From Flavobacterium sp. Root420 (GTDB lineage Bacteria; Bacteroidota; Bacteroidia; Flavobacteriales; Flavobacteriaceae): 64,000 bases of DNA. The position numbers and the translations under genes were made by a program. The stretch is from NCBI RefSeq assembly GCF_001427905.1, contig NZ_LMEF01000030.1, positions 124,001 through 188,000 on the forward strand, written 5' to 3'. The notes beneath the pieces are model-generated. The model was given only the letters and a program-made list of their open reading frames with translations. It searched no databases and had not been told where the DNA came from. Below are positions 8,683-17,144 of this stretch, piece after piece; the stretch's first letter is position 1, and each line of letters begins with the position of its first letter.

Positions 8683-10614
8683 CTAAAATCGAACCTTTTT
8701 AAGCTCCCATACCGTTTTTATAAAAGTATCAACATCCTGAGTTGTATTGTAAAAAGCCAAAGAAGGACGAACAGTGGTTTCGACTCCCATTCGGCGCAAA
8801 ATTGGCTGCGCACAATGATGTCCAGTTCTTACCGCAACTCCTTCTTTATTTAAAGCTTGCCCAACCTGATCATTGGTATAACCTTGCAGATTAAAAGATA
8901 ATACACTTGCTTTATCTTTCGCAGTTCCTATTAATCGTACACCAGGAATATCTTTCAGCAATCGAGTCGCATAGTCCAATAAATAATGTTCGTATTGGCC
9001 GATGGTGTCGATTCCTATTTTGGTTACATAATCTATCGCAGCTCCAAGACCAATTGCATCAGCAATGTTACCTGTTCCGGCTTCAAAACGATTGGGTGCT
9101 TTGTGGTATTTTATTTCCTCAAAAGTTACATCCTGAATCATGTTTCCTCCAGCTTGATACGGTTGCATTTCGTTCAGTAATTCTTCTTTGCCGTATAAAG
9201 CTCCAATTCCGGTAGGTCCAAATAATTTGTGTCCGGAAAAAACAAGCCAATCCGGATTTAAATCCTGAACATCAACTTTCATATGCGAAACAGATTGTGC
9301 ACCGTCGATTAAAACTTTAGCTCCTGCTGCATGCGCCATTTCGACAATTTTTTTGGCAGGAGTTACAGTTCCTAATGCATTTGAAACCTGTGTAAAAGCA
9401 ACCAAACGCGTTTTTGAATTTAACAGTTTTGCATATTCGTCAAGCAAAATCTGACCGTCATCGTCAACCGGAATTACTCTTAATTTCAAACCTTTTTTAT
9501 CGGCCAATCGTTTCCATGGAACAATGTTCGCATGATGCTCGAGATTACTCACAATAATTTCATCTCCTGCAACTAAATTATGATCACCCCAGCTTTGTGC
9601 TACCAAGTTTATACCTTCAGTTGCACCGCGAACAAAAACAATTTCGTTTACTGAACTTGCATTTAAAAAAGTCTTTACTTTTTCGCGTGCCGCTTCATAA
9701 GCATCAGATGCCCGCGCCGCTAATTCATGTGCAGCGCGATGAATATTCGAATTTTCGTGTTCATAAAAATAAGCGATCCGATCAATGACGGCTTGTGGTT
9801 TTTGAGTCGTTGCTGCATTGTCAAACCAAATTAAAGGTTTGCCGTTTACAGTTTCATTTAGGATCGGAAAATCTTTTTTGATTAAGGATGCATCAAAATT
9901 GGCTCCTGTCAAACCACCGATTTCTTTAAGTCCAAAAGTATTTCCAACAATTGCATTTGTGTTTTTTTTATCGAAAGCAAACGGATTCTGATCTAAAAAA
10001 TAATATGAATTTATAGTTTCACTTCCGCTTGACGGGAAATCAATACGTTTTCTGAATTGTGTATCAACCGTTTCCAAAGCCACTTTTAATTCCGCTTCAA
10101 AAGAAGAATTTTGGGTTTGAAAAGGTAAATATTGATTATTCAGAAGCAGGGATGAAAAAAAAGACTCCTCATTAATTTGAGATGCACTTTCATTTTTCAA
10201 ATTAATATCATTAAATCCTGTTTGTGGATTATTGATGTTTAACGCATTATTTTCAGGAACTCCTGACGAAGGAATACCGTATTGAGGATCAAAACCTGCA
10301 CCTGCATTCGGATATAATGCCGAAGTGCTCGAACTTTGAGTAGCAATTGTAGGAGAAGATCCAAAACCACTAAATGAAGGCGGGAGAGGTTGTACATTTA
10401 ACGGACTTTGCGTTGGGAATGGTGCAATGATATTGGCTCCACCCGCATGCAAAAGTGTTTCTGCAATCTTTGTCGCACGAGGATGTTCGGCTTTATCAGG
10501 ACTCAACGAAATTTCTTTAGGAAATTCATTAGGTAAAGTCTTGAACAATTCGTTGGCTAAAAGCTGCAGATCGTCAATATTAGGCAGATCACTGTTATTA
10601 GTATTTGTACTCAT
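8683..10614 (-). CDS. Encapsulin-cargo cysteine desulfurase with long disordered N-terminus
   Basis: 643 aa PLP enzyme that takes sulfur from cysteine as enzyme persulfide, leaving alanine. Residues from about 244 are a SufS/CsdA-type group-II desulfurase: FDNAATTQKP, the NSNIHR segment, PLP lysine K463 in FSGHKLFGPTG, and persulfide cysteine C601 in RTGHHCAQP. Residues 1-243 are low-complexity, rich in Pro, Ser, Asn and Gln, with short hydrophobic islands such as DLQLLANELFKTLP near 15-28. This is the architecture of Family 2A encapsulin cargo, where the extension targets the enzyme into the shell. Its ATG overlaps the end of the encapsulin gene by 17 bp, so translational coupling is likely. 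Confidence 0.95.
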   Translation of the reverse strand: MSTNTNNSDLPNIDDLQLLANELFKTLPNEFPKEISLSPDKAEHPRATKIAETLLHAGGANIIAPFPTQSPLNVQPLPPSFSGFGSSPTIATQSSSTSALYPNAGAGFDPQYGIPSSGVPENNALNINNPQTGFNDINLKNESASQINEESFFSSLLLNNQYLPFQTQNSSFEAELKVALETVDTQFRKRIDFPSSGSETINSYYFLDQNPFAFDKKNTNAIVGNTFGLKEIGGLTGANFDASLIKKDFPILNETVNGKPLIWFDNAATTQKPQAVIDRIAYFYEHENSNIHRAAHELAARASDAYEAAREKVKTFLNASSVNEIVFVRGATEGINLVAQSWGDHNLVAGDEIIVSNLEHHANIVPWKRLADKKGLKLRVIPVDDDGQILLDEYAKLLNSKTRLVAFTQVSNALGTVTPAKKIVEMAHAAGAKVLIDGAQSVSHMKVDVQDLNPDWLVFSGHKLFGPTGIGALYGKEELLNEMQPYQAGGNMIQDVTFEEIKYHKAPNRFEAGTGNIADAIGLGAAIDYVTKIGIDTIGQYEHYLLDYATRLLKDIPGVRLIGTAKDKASVLSFNLQGYTNDQVGQALNKEGVAVRTGHHCAQPILRRMGVETTVRPSLAFYNTTQDVDTFIKTVWELKKVRF

Positions 10615-11518
10615 GATACTTTCCTATTTCTACATCTTCTAAAACAGCAATGGCATCATCAACCAAAACAGCCAAAGAACAATAAAGTGATACTAAATAT
10701 GAAGCAATTGCTTTTTCATTGATGCCCATAAAGCGAACAGATAATCCAGGGGATTGTTCTCCCTGTAAACCTGGCTGAATCAATCCGATAACACCCTGAC
10801 GGCTTTCTCCGGTTCTTAATAAAATGATTTTCGATTTTCCGTTTTTGATAGGCAGTTTATCCGATGGAATTAACGGAATTCCTCTCCAGGTTAAAAATTG
10901 TGATCCGAATAAAGATGTAGTAGGAGGCGGCACACCGCGACGCGTACATTCACGGCCAAAAGCAGCAATTGCCAAGGGATGCAATAAAAAGAAACCAGGC
11001 TCTTTCCATACTTTAGTTAATAGTTCATCTAAATCATCCGGAGTTGGTGCGCCAGTTCGTGTTTTTATAATTTGCGATGGGGCCACATTGCTTAATAAAC
11101 CGTAATCTTTATTGTTGATTAATTCACTTTCCTGACGCTCTTTGATCGTTTCGATAGCCAATCTAAGCTGTTCAGAAATTTGATTGTACGGCTTGCTGTA
11201 CAAGTCAGAAACACGTGTGTGAACCTCAACAATTGTCTGAACTGCGGCCAAATTATATTCTCTCGGGTTCTCGATATAATCGACAAAAGTATTTGGTAAA
11301 ACTCTTTCGTCGCGTGCAGAACAATCGACTTCAATATGACTTCCGTCTTTTACTTTATTCAAGCGAAACACACCCGATTCTACAGGTATCCAATGCAATA
11401 GATGCGTTAACCAGCGCGGTGAAATAGTTCCGATTTGTGGGACTGTACGTGTTGCAATTGCTAATTGTCTTGCTGCAACATCGCCTAATGCGGTCTGTTG
11501 TTGTTTTGATTCTGCCAT
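10598..11518 (-). CDS. Family 2A encapsulin shell protein (SrpI type)
   Basis: 306 aa, the usual length of Family 2A shells; no cyclic-nucleotide-binding insert, so not Family 2B. It starts MAESKQQQTALGDVAARQLA, followed by TISPRWLTHLLHWIPVESGVFRLNKV, a long E-loop-like segment, PGFFLLHPLAIAAFGRECTRRGVPP, and GLIQPGLQGEQSPGLSVRFMGI near the end. These match the HK97-fold SrpI group as I know it. Known members self-assemble into protein nanocompartments around a cysteine desulfurase, and SrpI was first noted as a sulfur-regulated cyanobacterial protein; sulfur storage has been reported for the group. The desulfurase gene overlaps its 3' end and cysteine synthase precedes it. Confidence 0.95.
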   Translation of the reverse strand: MAESKQQQTALGDVAARQLAIATRTVPQIGTISPRWLTHLLHWIPVESGVFRLNKVKDGSHIEVDCSARDERVLPNTFVDYIENPREYNLAAVQTIVEVHTRVSDLYSKPYNQISEQLRLAIETIKERQESELINNKDYGLLSNVAPSQIIKTRTGAPTPDDLDELLTKVWKEPGFFLLHPLAIAAFGRECTRRGVPPPTTSLFGSQFLTWRGIPLIPSDKLPIKNGKSKIILLRTGESRQGVIGLIQPGLQGEQSPGLSVRFMGINEKAIASYLVSLYCSLAVLVDDAIAVLEDVEIGKYHEYKY

Positions 11519-11579
11519 TGGTATTAATTTTTAGTTGGTTTATAATTATTTTTTGATTGCTTAAAGTTATTCATAAATT

Positions 11580-12491
11580 TTAATCAAATAGTTCATCTAC
11601 AGATAAATATCGTTCTCCAGTGTCGTAATTAAAAGTTAGAATTACGGCATTTTCCGGAATATCTTTTAATTTTTTTGCAATTGCTGAAAGAGCGGCTCCG
11701 GTCGAAATTCCAGCGAATATGCCTTCTTCTTTTGCAATTCTTTTTGTGAAGTTATATGACTCATTTTTATCAACCGTTATGATTTGATCTACATATTCGC
11801 GATTAAAAACTTCCGGAATAAACCCTGCGCCAATTCCCTGAAAAGGATGAGGTGCCGGCAAACCGCCGCTTAAAACGGGTGATAATGCTGGTTCAACAGC
11901 AAAAGTTTTTAGATTTGGAAAATGCTGTTTTAGAATTTTTGAAACTCCTGTAATATGACCGCCGGTTCCAACGCCGGTAATCAGATAATCGATTCCATCC
12001 GGGAAATCGGCCAGGATTTCGAGAGCCGTTGTTTTTTCATGAATTTCAACATTAGCTTTATTGGTAAACTGCGATGGCAAGAACGAATTTTTAATTGTAG
12101 CTGCTAATTCTTTTGCTCTTTCAACCGCTCCGGAAGTTCCTTTTTCTCTTGGAGTCAAAACAAATTCGGCGCCGTAGGCATTCAAAATTCTTCTGCGCTC
12201 GATGCTCATCGATTCTGGCATTACAACAATAACTTTATATCCTTTTACGGCGGCGACTAACGAAAGTCCAATTCCTGTATTTCCGGAAGTTGGTTCTATA
12301 ATAGTAGTTTCTTCATTTATAAGCCCTTTTTGCTCTGCATCTTCAATCATCGCCAGCGCAATACGGTCCTTGATACTGGATCCGGGATTTGATTTCTCTA
12401 ATTTAATCCAAACCTCATGCGATTTAAAAAGTTTGTTTAATCTAATGTGAGGCGTGTTTCCAATCGTCTCTAGAATGTTTTGGTATTTCAT
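11580..12491 (-). CDS. cysK: Cysteine synthase (O-acetylserine sulfhydrylase)
   Basis: 303 aa from the ATG at 12491. A longer in-frame ORF reaches 12635 but runs into the upstream sulfatase gene and adds sequence foreign to the family. Fold-type II PLP enzyme joining O-acetylserine and sulfide to make cysteine. Visible: PLP lysine K41 in NPGSSIKDRIA, the TSGNTGIGL substrate loop, the GVGTGGHITG phosphate-binding loop, and the GISTGAALSA segment. In this operon it would fix sulfide released from sulfate esters, while the next two genes handle cysteine sulfur. Confidence 0.95.
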   Translation of the reverse strand: MKYQNILETIGNTPHIRLNKLFKSHEVWIKLEKSNPGSSIKDRIALAMIEDAEQKGLINEETTIIEPTSGNTGIGLSLVAAVKGYKVIVVMPESMSIERRRILNAYGAEFVLTPREKGTSGAVERAKELAATIKNSFLPSQFTNKANVEIHEKTTALEILADFPDGIDYLITGVGTGGHITGVSKILKQHFPNLKTFAVEPALSPVLSGGLPAPHPFQGIGAGFIPEVFNREYVDQIITVDKNESYNFTKRIAKEEGIFAGISTGAALSAIAKKLKDIPENAVILTFNYDTGERYLSVDELFD

Positions 12492-12547
12492 TGGTTTTGA
12501 TATTTTTAAAATGGAATAAATTGTCTGAAATAAATTTATTTCTAAAC

Positions 12548-14206
12548 TTATTTTTTTAACAATGCTCCACCAGGCATTACTTCCGGTTTTAATTTGAATT
12601 TGCTGTATTCTACAACTCCGGTTTGGTCTGCCCATTCAAAATAAGAAGCAGAAAGTTTGTTTACAATTCCCGGATTTTGTTGCGCTACATTGGTTGTTTC
12701 GCCACGGTCTGTCTCAATATTGTAAAGCTCCCATTCATAAGCAGGATAAGTCGAAACTAATTTCCATTTGCCATCGCGGACGGCTCTGTTTCCCGCTCTT
12801 TCCCAAAATAATGGTGCGCCTCTATTGACCTGCGAAACATTATTAAATAAAACAGGTAACAAACTGCTTCCAACCAAAGGGTTTGTCGTCACACCATTAT
12901 ATGTTTTGGGATAGTCAATTCCGGCCAATTCATAAAAAGTAGGAGCGAGGTCAATAATATGTCCGGTTCCTTTATCGATTCGGCCCGCTTTTATTTTTGA
13001 TGGAAACCAGGCAATAAATGGCGAACTGAAACCGCCTTCGTGCATGTTGTTTTTGTATTGCTGAAGTGGCGTATTCGATAAATAAGCCCAGTTTTGTTCC
13101 TGATAATCAAACGATCCGGAAGTTCCAACAGGTCCGTCATTTCGAACTAAACTTCTTCCAAGTGGATTGTAAGTATTAAATCCGCCCTGAGCACCATTGT
13201 CTGAAATGAAGATTATCAGTGTGTTTTTATCTTTTTTAAGTGCTTTTAGTTTCTCCAGAACTTTCCCCACATTTTGATCCATATTGTCAACCATGGCGGC
13301 GTATACTTCCATTTTTGCTTTCCAGAATTGCTTTTCGTCATAAGTTAATTTGCTCCATTCCGGAACTTCAGGATCTCTTGGCGATACCGTTTGATCAGCT
13401 GGTAAAATGCCGTTTGTTTTTAGTTTTTCGATTCTTTTTTCTCTTAAAATATCCCAGCCTTCATCAAATTTTCCTCTATATTTTGCGATATCAACTGGTT
13501 TTGCCTGCAACGGCCAATGCGGTGCTGTAAAAGCTAAATACAAAAAGAAAGGTTTGTTTTCTTTGTTTTGTTCGTCTAAGAATGTAACAGCGTTATTTCC
13601 GATTTCATCTGTAAAATAATACGAATCATCTTTTGGATGCAGTTCTTCATTATTGCGAATTAATTTTACCGGATAAGGTGTTTTTCCAAAAGGCAAAGGT
13701 TTGGTATCAAAATAATTCGAAGCGCCTTTTAAGATGCCATAAAATTTGTCAAAACCTCTTTGGTTGGGCCATTGCGTCTGATCTTCAGAACCTACGTGCC
13801 ATTTTCCGGATAAAATAGTGCTGTAACCACCTGAACGGAAAACCTCTCCTAAAGTCAAAGATTCTTTATTCAAATATCCCTGATAGGCCGGCAATCCTAA
13901 ATTGACATCAAAAAATCCTACTCCGGCTTTGTGCTGGTATTGTCCCGTTAGGAGAGAAGCGCGTGTTGGCGCACAAATCGAGTTATTGTAAAATTCGCGT
14001 AAGCGTAAACCCTCACTGGCTAATTTATCGAGATTTGGTGTTTTGATTTCAGAACCATAATTTCCTAAATCAGAATATCCCATATCATCAACCATTATCA
14101 GAATGATATTGGGTTTTGATGCTGCATTTTGTGCGTGTGATTCATTTGCACCCAATGTTCCTGCCAAAAGGAAAGAAAGGAAGATGTTTTTTATTCTGGT
14201 ATTCAT
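12548..14206 (-). CDS. Secreted S1-family arylsulfatase, first gene of the encapsulin operon
   Basis: 552 aa. Signal peptide MNTRIKNIFLSFLLAGTLG ending near ESHAQ. Sulfatase signature CAPTRASLLTG with formylglycine cysteine C78, metal-binding MVDDMGYSD near 38-46, and metal/substrate residues in GKWHVG and FISDNGAQG. It hydrolyses a sulfate ester in the periplasm; the substrate is not predictable. The formylglycine form depends on a maturase that is not in this window. It heads the unit with cysK, encapsulin and desulfurase, and is preceded by the cysteine mini-ORF leader, whose second mini-ORF stops 16 bp before this ATG. Confidence 0.94.
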   Translation of the reverse strand: MNTRIKNIFLSFLLAGTLGANESHAQNAASKPNIILIMVDDMGYSDLGNYGSEIKTPNLDKLASEGLRLREFYNNSICAPTRASLLTGQYQHKAGVGFFDVNLGLPAYQGYLNKESLTLGEVFRSGGYSTILSGKWHVGSEDQTQWPNQRGFDKFYGILKGASNYFDTKPLPFGKTPYPVKLIRNNEELHPKDDSYYFTDEIGNNAVTFLDEQNKENKPFFLYLAFTAPHWPLQAKPVDIAKYRGKFDEGWDILREKRIEKLKTNGILPADQTVSPRDPEVPEWSKLTYDEKQFWKAKMEVYAAMVDNMDQNVGKVLEKLKALKKDKNTLIIFISDNGAQGGFNTYNPLGRSLVRNDGPVGTSGSFDYQEQNWAYLSNTPLQQYKNNMHEGGFSSPFIAWFPSKIKAGRIDKGTGHIIDLAPTFYELAGIDYPKTYNGVTTNPLVGSSLLPVLFNNVSQVNRGAPLFWERAGNRAVRDGKWKLVSTYPAYEWELYNIETDRGETTNVAQQNPGIVNKLSASYFEWADQTGVVEYSKFKLKPEVMPGGALLKK

Positions 14207-14222
14207 TTTAGTGTTGTTTTTG

Positions 14223-14264
14223 TTAGTTGTTTTTTAGCGATAAATATTCTTTAAGCTTTGCCAT
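14223..14264 (-). CDS. Conserved leader mini-ORF 2, 13 aa (MAKLKEYLSLKNN)
   Basis: ATG at 14264, TAA at 14223-14225. It matches at peptide level the mini-ORF upstream of SusC at 28069-28116 (MARLKEYLSLNQEHI): the first ten codons agree except Lys to Arg, and the Ala codon differs silently (GCA/GCG). The start codon lies in the 3' arm of the conserved CGGCAA-loop hairpin. It stops 16 bp before the sulfatase ATG, which suggests coupling of its translation to the structural gene. Far too short for automatic gene calling. Confidence 0.6.
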   Translation of the reverse strand: MAKLKEYLSLKNN

Positions 14265-14286
14265 TTTTGTTGCCGCAGAAATGAGC
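14260..14286 (-). promoter_or_regulatory. Leader hairpin with CGGCAA loop, burying the mini-ORF 2 start
   Basis: On minus: TCATTTCTG, loop CGGCAA, CAAAAATGG. It has eight pairs with one C-A mismatch and one T-G wobble. The copy at 28112-28137 has C-G at both those places, so differences preserve pairing while the loop is identical. The AUG of mini-ORF 2 is in the 3' arm. Confidence 0.6.
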
Positions 14287-14308
14287 TTTTATTATATCAT
14301 CAGTCATC

Positions 14309-14331
14309 TATTTGATGTAAAACATCAAATA
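14309..14331. repeat. Short perfect inverted repeat in the sulfatase leader
   Basis: TATTTGATGT and ACATCAAATA flank an AAA loop. It is present in this leader but not in the matching SusC leader, so it is not a core part of the shared element. It could be an extra RNA hairpin or a protein site. Confidence 0.4.
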
Positions 14332-14430
14332 AATAATGAAATTTCAATAAGAATTTTATGTAATCTGGTAAGGTTTCGTTTTTTACTATTTGATTCGGAA
14401 GGAACATTATAAACGAAAATTGATGAAGAA

Positions 14431-14448
14431 TTAGCAACAGCTGCACAT
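14431..14448 (-). CDS. Cysteine leader mini-ORF 1: MCSCC-stop
   Basis: Reading minus: ATG TGC AGC TGT TGC TAA, three cysteine codons in four sense codons after the start. The equivalent place in the SusC leader (28381-28398) reads MCFCC-stop. It follows a conserved small hairpin of the form ATAAC-N7-GTTAT, about 105 nt downstream of the likely transcription start. Cys is normally one of the rarest amino acids, so this composition conserved at two sulfur operons points to a ribosome-based cysteine sensor. No published example in this group is known to me. Confidence 0.6.
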   Translation of the reverse strand: MCSCC

Positions 14449-14543
14449 ATAACAAAAGCTGTTATAAGTGTATTTTTTAGGAAGAAAATAATTTGATCTA
14501 TTTGCTGTTGTTTTCAAAATGTAGCTCTTTATGTTTTTAAACC

Positions 14544-14589
14544 CTACTAATTCTATAGACAAAGTTAAATTTAATATAATAATATCCAA
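14544..14589 (-). promoter_or_regulatory. Promoter and sulfur palindrome of the sulfatase-encapsulin operon
   Basis: The -7 box TAACTTTG (14560-14567) and -33 TTG (14587-14589) are separated by 19 nt. CTATAGAATTAGTAG (14544-14558) follows at the likely transcription start. The 24 bp at 14544-14567 match 19 of 24 positions of the palindrome also found at 19659-19682 and 21757-21780. A repressor there would cover the -7 box. Confidence 0.65.
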
Positions 14590-14712
14590 ATTAATCTTTA
14601 ACTTTTTTTAAATAAGATTGGAGAGTAGGTAATTTTGTATTGTAATTTACTGATTTAATTAGTTGATAATTAAATAATTATGTTAATTTTTGATAGTTTT
14701 AAATAAAATTTA

Positions 14713-14760
14713 AAAAGCCTGCAAAAAATGCAGTTTTAATACATTTTTTTCAGGCTTTTA
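14713..14760 (-). terminator. Terminator downstream of the YeiH-type gene
   Basis: AAAAGCCTG and CAGGCTTTT arms enclose a smaller ATGCAG-type inner region. On minus it is followed by TTTTTAAATTT. It lies about 100 bp after the transporter stop codon. Confidence 0.6.
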
Positions 14761-14813
14761 TTATTTTAACTTATTTAATTGAAAAACAATCTAATACAAT
14801 TGATTAGAAACTT

Positions 14814-14842
14814 TGCGCTTTTGCGTCTTTGCGCGAGAATTA
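14814..14842. repeat. TTTGCG-type short repeat
   Basis: A run of TTTGCGCTTTTGCGTCTTTGCGCG, three near-copies of a 7-8 bp unit. Units of this kind are scattered between genes in many Bacteroidota genomes. It lies just beyond the YeiH-type stop codon. Confidence 0.45.
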
Positions 14843-14860
14843 TTCGTTGCTCCTAAAAAC

Positions 14861-16123
14861 TTATTTTCCAAATAATAAAAATGCGATAACCAACGTAACA
14901 ATTACATTAAAAAATTGCGCAATTAAAAAGGCATACAATGGTTTTCTACTATTATTTTGAAGCAAATCTTTAAAATTAGTTTCTAAACCAATACTGGTAA
15001 AAGCTAATGCGAACCAGATTCCCTGCAAATTTTTTAAACTGTCTTTTACGCTATCGCGAACTTCTGAAGTAATGAAAAAAGAAAATACGATTGAAGCCAG
15101 AATAAATCCAATAACGAATTTTGGAAAACGCTCCCAAATAACACTTAAAGTTGGTTTTGATTCATTGGCTTCAATCGTATTATTATGCGTATAGGTCCAA
15201 TAAACAGAGATGGCAAAAGCGGCTAATCCTAATAATACATTCTGAGAAAACTTAACAATCGTACTTATTTTCAATGCCGTTTCGCCAACCAAAGTTCCGG
15301 ATGCGACCACAGCACCTGAAGTATCAATACTTCCTCCAAGCCAGGCACCAGTCACTTCTTCAGGGAAATTGAAGTATTTTGCAATCATCGGCATGAAAAT
15401 CATCATTGGGATGGCGGTTACCAAAACAATCGAAATAACATACGACAATTTCTTTGAATCGCCTTTGATCGCGCCGGAAGTTGCAATGGCCGCAGAAACA
15501 CCACAGATAGAAACAGCACTCGAAATCATCATCGTCAATTCATCATCTACTTTTAATTTTCGGCAAAGCCAAAAAGCAAAATACCAAACAGACAAAACGA
15601 CCACCAAAGCCTGAATTAATCCTAAAGAACCCGCCTTTAGAATATCTGAAAAAATAACACTTGTTCCCAATAAAACCAATCCGATTTTCACGAAGACTTC
15701 TGTCGATAGGGCAGAGCGAAACCATTCAGGAAGTTTGAAAAAATTGCCAATCGTCAAACCAATAATCAAACTGAAAATTACAGCTTCTAAATTGAGTGCT
15801 TTTGCCTCTGCATTTCCTGCAATAACCAGCGCAATAACCGTTAAAATGTAAACAATCGGAAAAACCAGTAAAAAATATTTAACCGATTTTCCAATTAAAA
15901 AAGCACCGAAAGCGCCAATCGAAATCAGATATAAAAATTGGATTCCGAGAATTTTTAAGTTTCCGAAATTAAAAACATCCGAAATCAAATCGGTCCCGTT
16001 TGTCCATTTGAAAACTGGAACTTCGGGAAGAAAAATAAAAAGAGAAATCCCGATAATTATAAATCCTAAAATAACGACGGTCCAATCTTCGTGTATGGTA
16101 AATTGTTTTGGTTGAGTTGACAT
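14861..16123 (-). CDS. YeiH-family putative sulfate exporter (PSE/UPF0324)
   Basis: 420 aa inner-membrane protein with about 10-11 hydrophobic segments. Family marks: the glycine-rich FSLIIGLTIGNFFKLPEWF, ISSAVSICGVSAAIATSGAI in the middle, LGGSIDTSGAVVASGTLVG, and a final LQGIWFALAFTSIGLETNFKDL. The family is annotated as putative sulfate exporters, but transport has not been shown for most members. In this sulfur region it may move sulfate, sulfite or another sulfur anion released by the sulfatases. It is a single gene with its own terminator, separated from the genes upstream by a repeat cluster. Confidence 0.9.
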   Translation of the reverse strand: MSTQPKQFTIHEDWTVVILGFIIIGISLFIFLPEVPVFKWTNGTDLISDVFNFGNLKILGIQFLYLISIGAFGAFLIGKSVKYFLLVFPIVYILTVIALVIAGNAEAKALNLEAVIFSLIIGLTIGNFFKLPEWFRSALSTEVFVKIGLVLLGTSVIFSDILKAGSLGLIQALVVVLSVWYFAFWLCRKLKVDDELTMMISSAVSICGVSAAIATSGAIKGDSKKLSYVISIVLVTAIPMMIFMPMIAKYFNFPEEVTGAWLGGSIDTSGAVVASGTLVGETALKISTIVKFSQNVLLGLAAFAISVYWTYTHNNTIEANESKPTLSVIWERFPKFVIGFILASIVFSFFITSEVRDSVKDSLKNLQGIWFALAFTSIGLETNFKDLLQNNSRKPLYAFLIAQFFNVIVTLVIAFLLFGK

Positions 16124-16197
16124 TTTATATTTATTTCCTGCAAGGTTTCCAAAACCTTATAGGTATTGTTAAGTATTAAATAATATCTATTTTGAAT

Positions 16198-16317
16198 TGC
16201 CTCCTGCTTTAGCTGGAGGTTAACGGTTTGTGAGTTAAATTGGTTTTAGCCGAATAAATGTTTGGCTAAAGCCATTGTATTTTCAAATTTTTAAACCTTC
16301 AGTTAAAACTGGAGGTT
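16198..16317. repeat. REP-like palindrome cluster
   Basis: Three GGAGG/TTTAGCC-type palindromic units: CCTCCTGCTTTAGCTGGAGG at about 16201-16220, a GGTTTTAGCC/GGCTAAAGCC stem at about 16240-16274, and CCTTCAGTTAAAACTGGAGG at about 16294-16313. It resembles the paired palindromes at 40990-41165. These fill the gap between the rhodanese-thioredoxin and YeiH-type genes; no gene is seen here. Confidence 0.6.
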
Positions 16318-16424
16318 ATTTATTTTTTACAAATCGACAAAGTATTTTTGTGTACCAAAATCAAATTCATAATGTGTTAAATTGGGCTTCGGGATCACAA
16401 AAATGCGTGGTAGAAAATAAATTG

Positions 16425-17144
16425 TTATTTAGATGCCAAAGCCACATCAACATCATTCTTCAAATCGCCTAAACCATCTTTTTTGAAAACAATTTTCCCA
16501 TTTTGATATAAAATCAATGTAGGAAAGACTTTTACTGTTTTTAAGTCGGCAATTACCTGTGGACTTTCTTCCAGCTCAATTTGAACAATTTTCAGTTTTT
16601 CTCCATATTGTGTTCTAAGATCTTCTAAAATTGGTTTTACCGTTTTGCAGGTTGCACAATATTTTGAACCAATGTCTACCAAAACATAATTATTATCGGC
16701 GATGATTTTTTTGTACTCCGGCAATGTTAATTTACTTTTTAAATTCGTATAAAATGGTTTTCCACCACCAATCCAACTGGCAATTCCGCCCTCTAAGATA
16801 TACACTTCAGAAAAACCTTTTTTTATTAGCTCAGTTGATAAAAGACCACTTCTGTAGGCTGCAATAGAATAAATAAATACGGGTTGTGACGGATTTAAAG
16901 TTGCAACCTGCTTTTCATAATCTTCTGATTTAAGATTGAAGTTTACAGCGCCTTCAATATGGTTTAAAGCAAATTCTTCAGGCCCTCTGGCATCAATTAT
17001 CTGCGGATTTTTTTGACTTTTAATTTTCGAATAAAAAGCATCTAATAAAACGATACTGCTTGAGCCTTTATCTTGCGAATAGCTAATAATGGTAAACAGC
17101 AAGATTACGACTGCTATACTATTTTTAAATATTTTATTTTTCAT
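16425..17144 (-). CDS. Exported rhodanese-thioredoxin fusion protein with altered rhodanese site
   Basis: 239 aa from the ATG at 17144, which gives signal peptide MKNKIFKNSIAVVILLFTIISYSQ; a longer frame opens only with TTG. Residues about 35-128 are a rhodanese fold (PQIIDARGPEEFALNHIEGAVNF, EVYILEGGIASW), but the active loop reads IYSIAAYRSG: serine S93 replaces the persulfide cysteine. Residues about 135-239 are thioredoxin-like with an intact redox pair C163-A-T-C166 in GSKYCATCKTVKP. The likely role is periplasmic thiol chemistry, with the rhodanese half as a binding module. It lies at the end of the hydroxylase genes in the sulfur region. Confidence 0.88.
   Translation of the reverse strand: MKNKIFKNSIAVVILLFTIISYSQDKGSSSIVLLDAFYSKIKSQKNPQIIDARGPEEFALNHIEGAVNFNLKSEDYEKQVATLNPSQPVFIYSIAAYRSGLLSTELIKKGFSEVYILEGGIASWIGGGKPFYTNLKSKLTLPEYKKIIADNNYVLVDIGSKYCATCKTVKPILEDLRTQYGEKLKIVQIELEESPQVIADLKTVKVFPTLILYQNGKIVFKKDGLGDLKNDVDVALASK

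Noticed and set aside
12491..12635. Extended N-terminus of cysteine synthase
   Set aside because: Would overlap the sulfatase stop by 88 bp and precede the conserved family start; the ATG at 12491 fits better.
14207..14590. SAM-type or other known riboswitch in the sulfur leaders
   Set aside because: I looked for SAM-I-like GGC/AACC and kink-turn signatures and found none; the mini-ORF reading explains conservation better.
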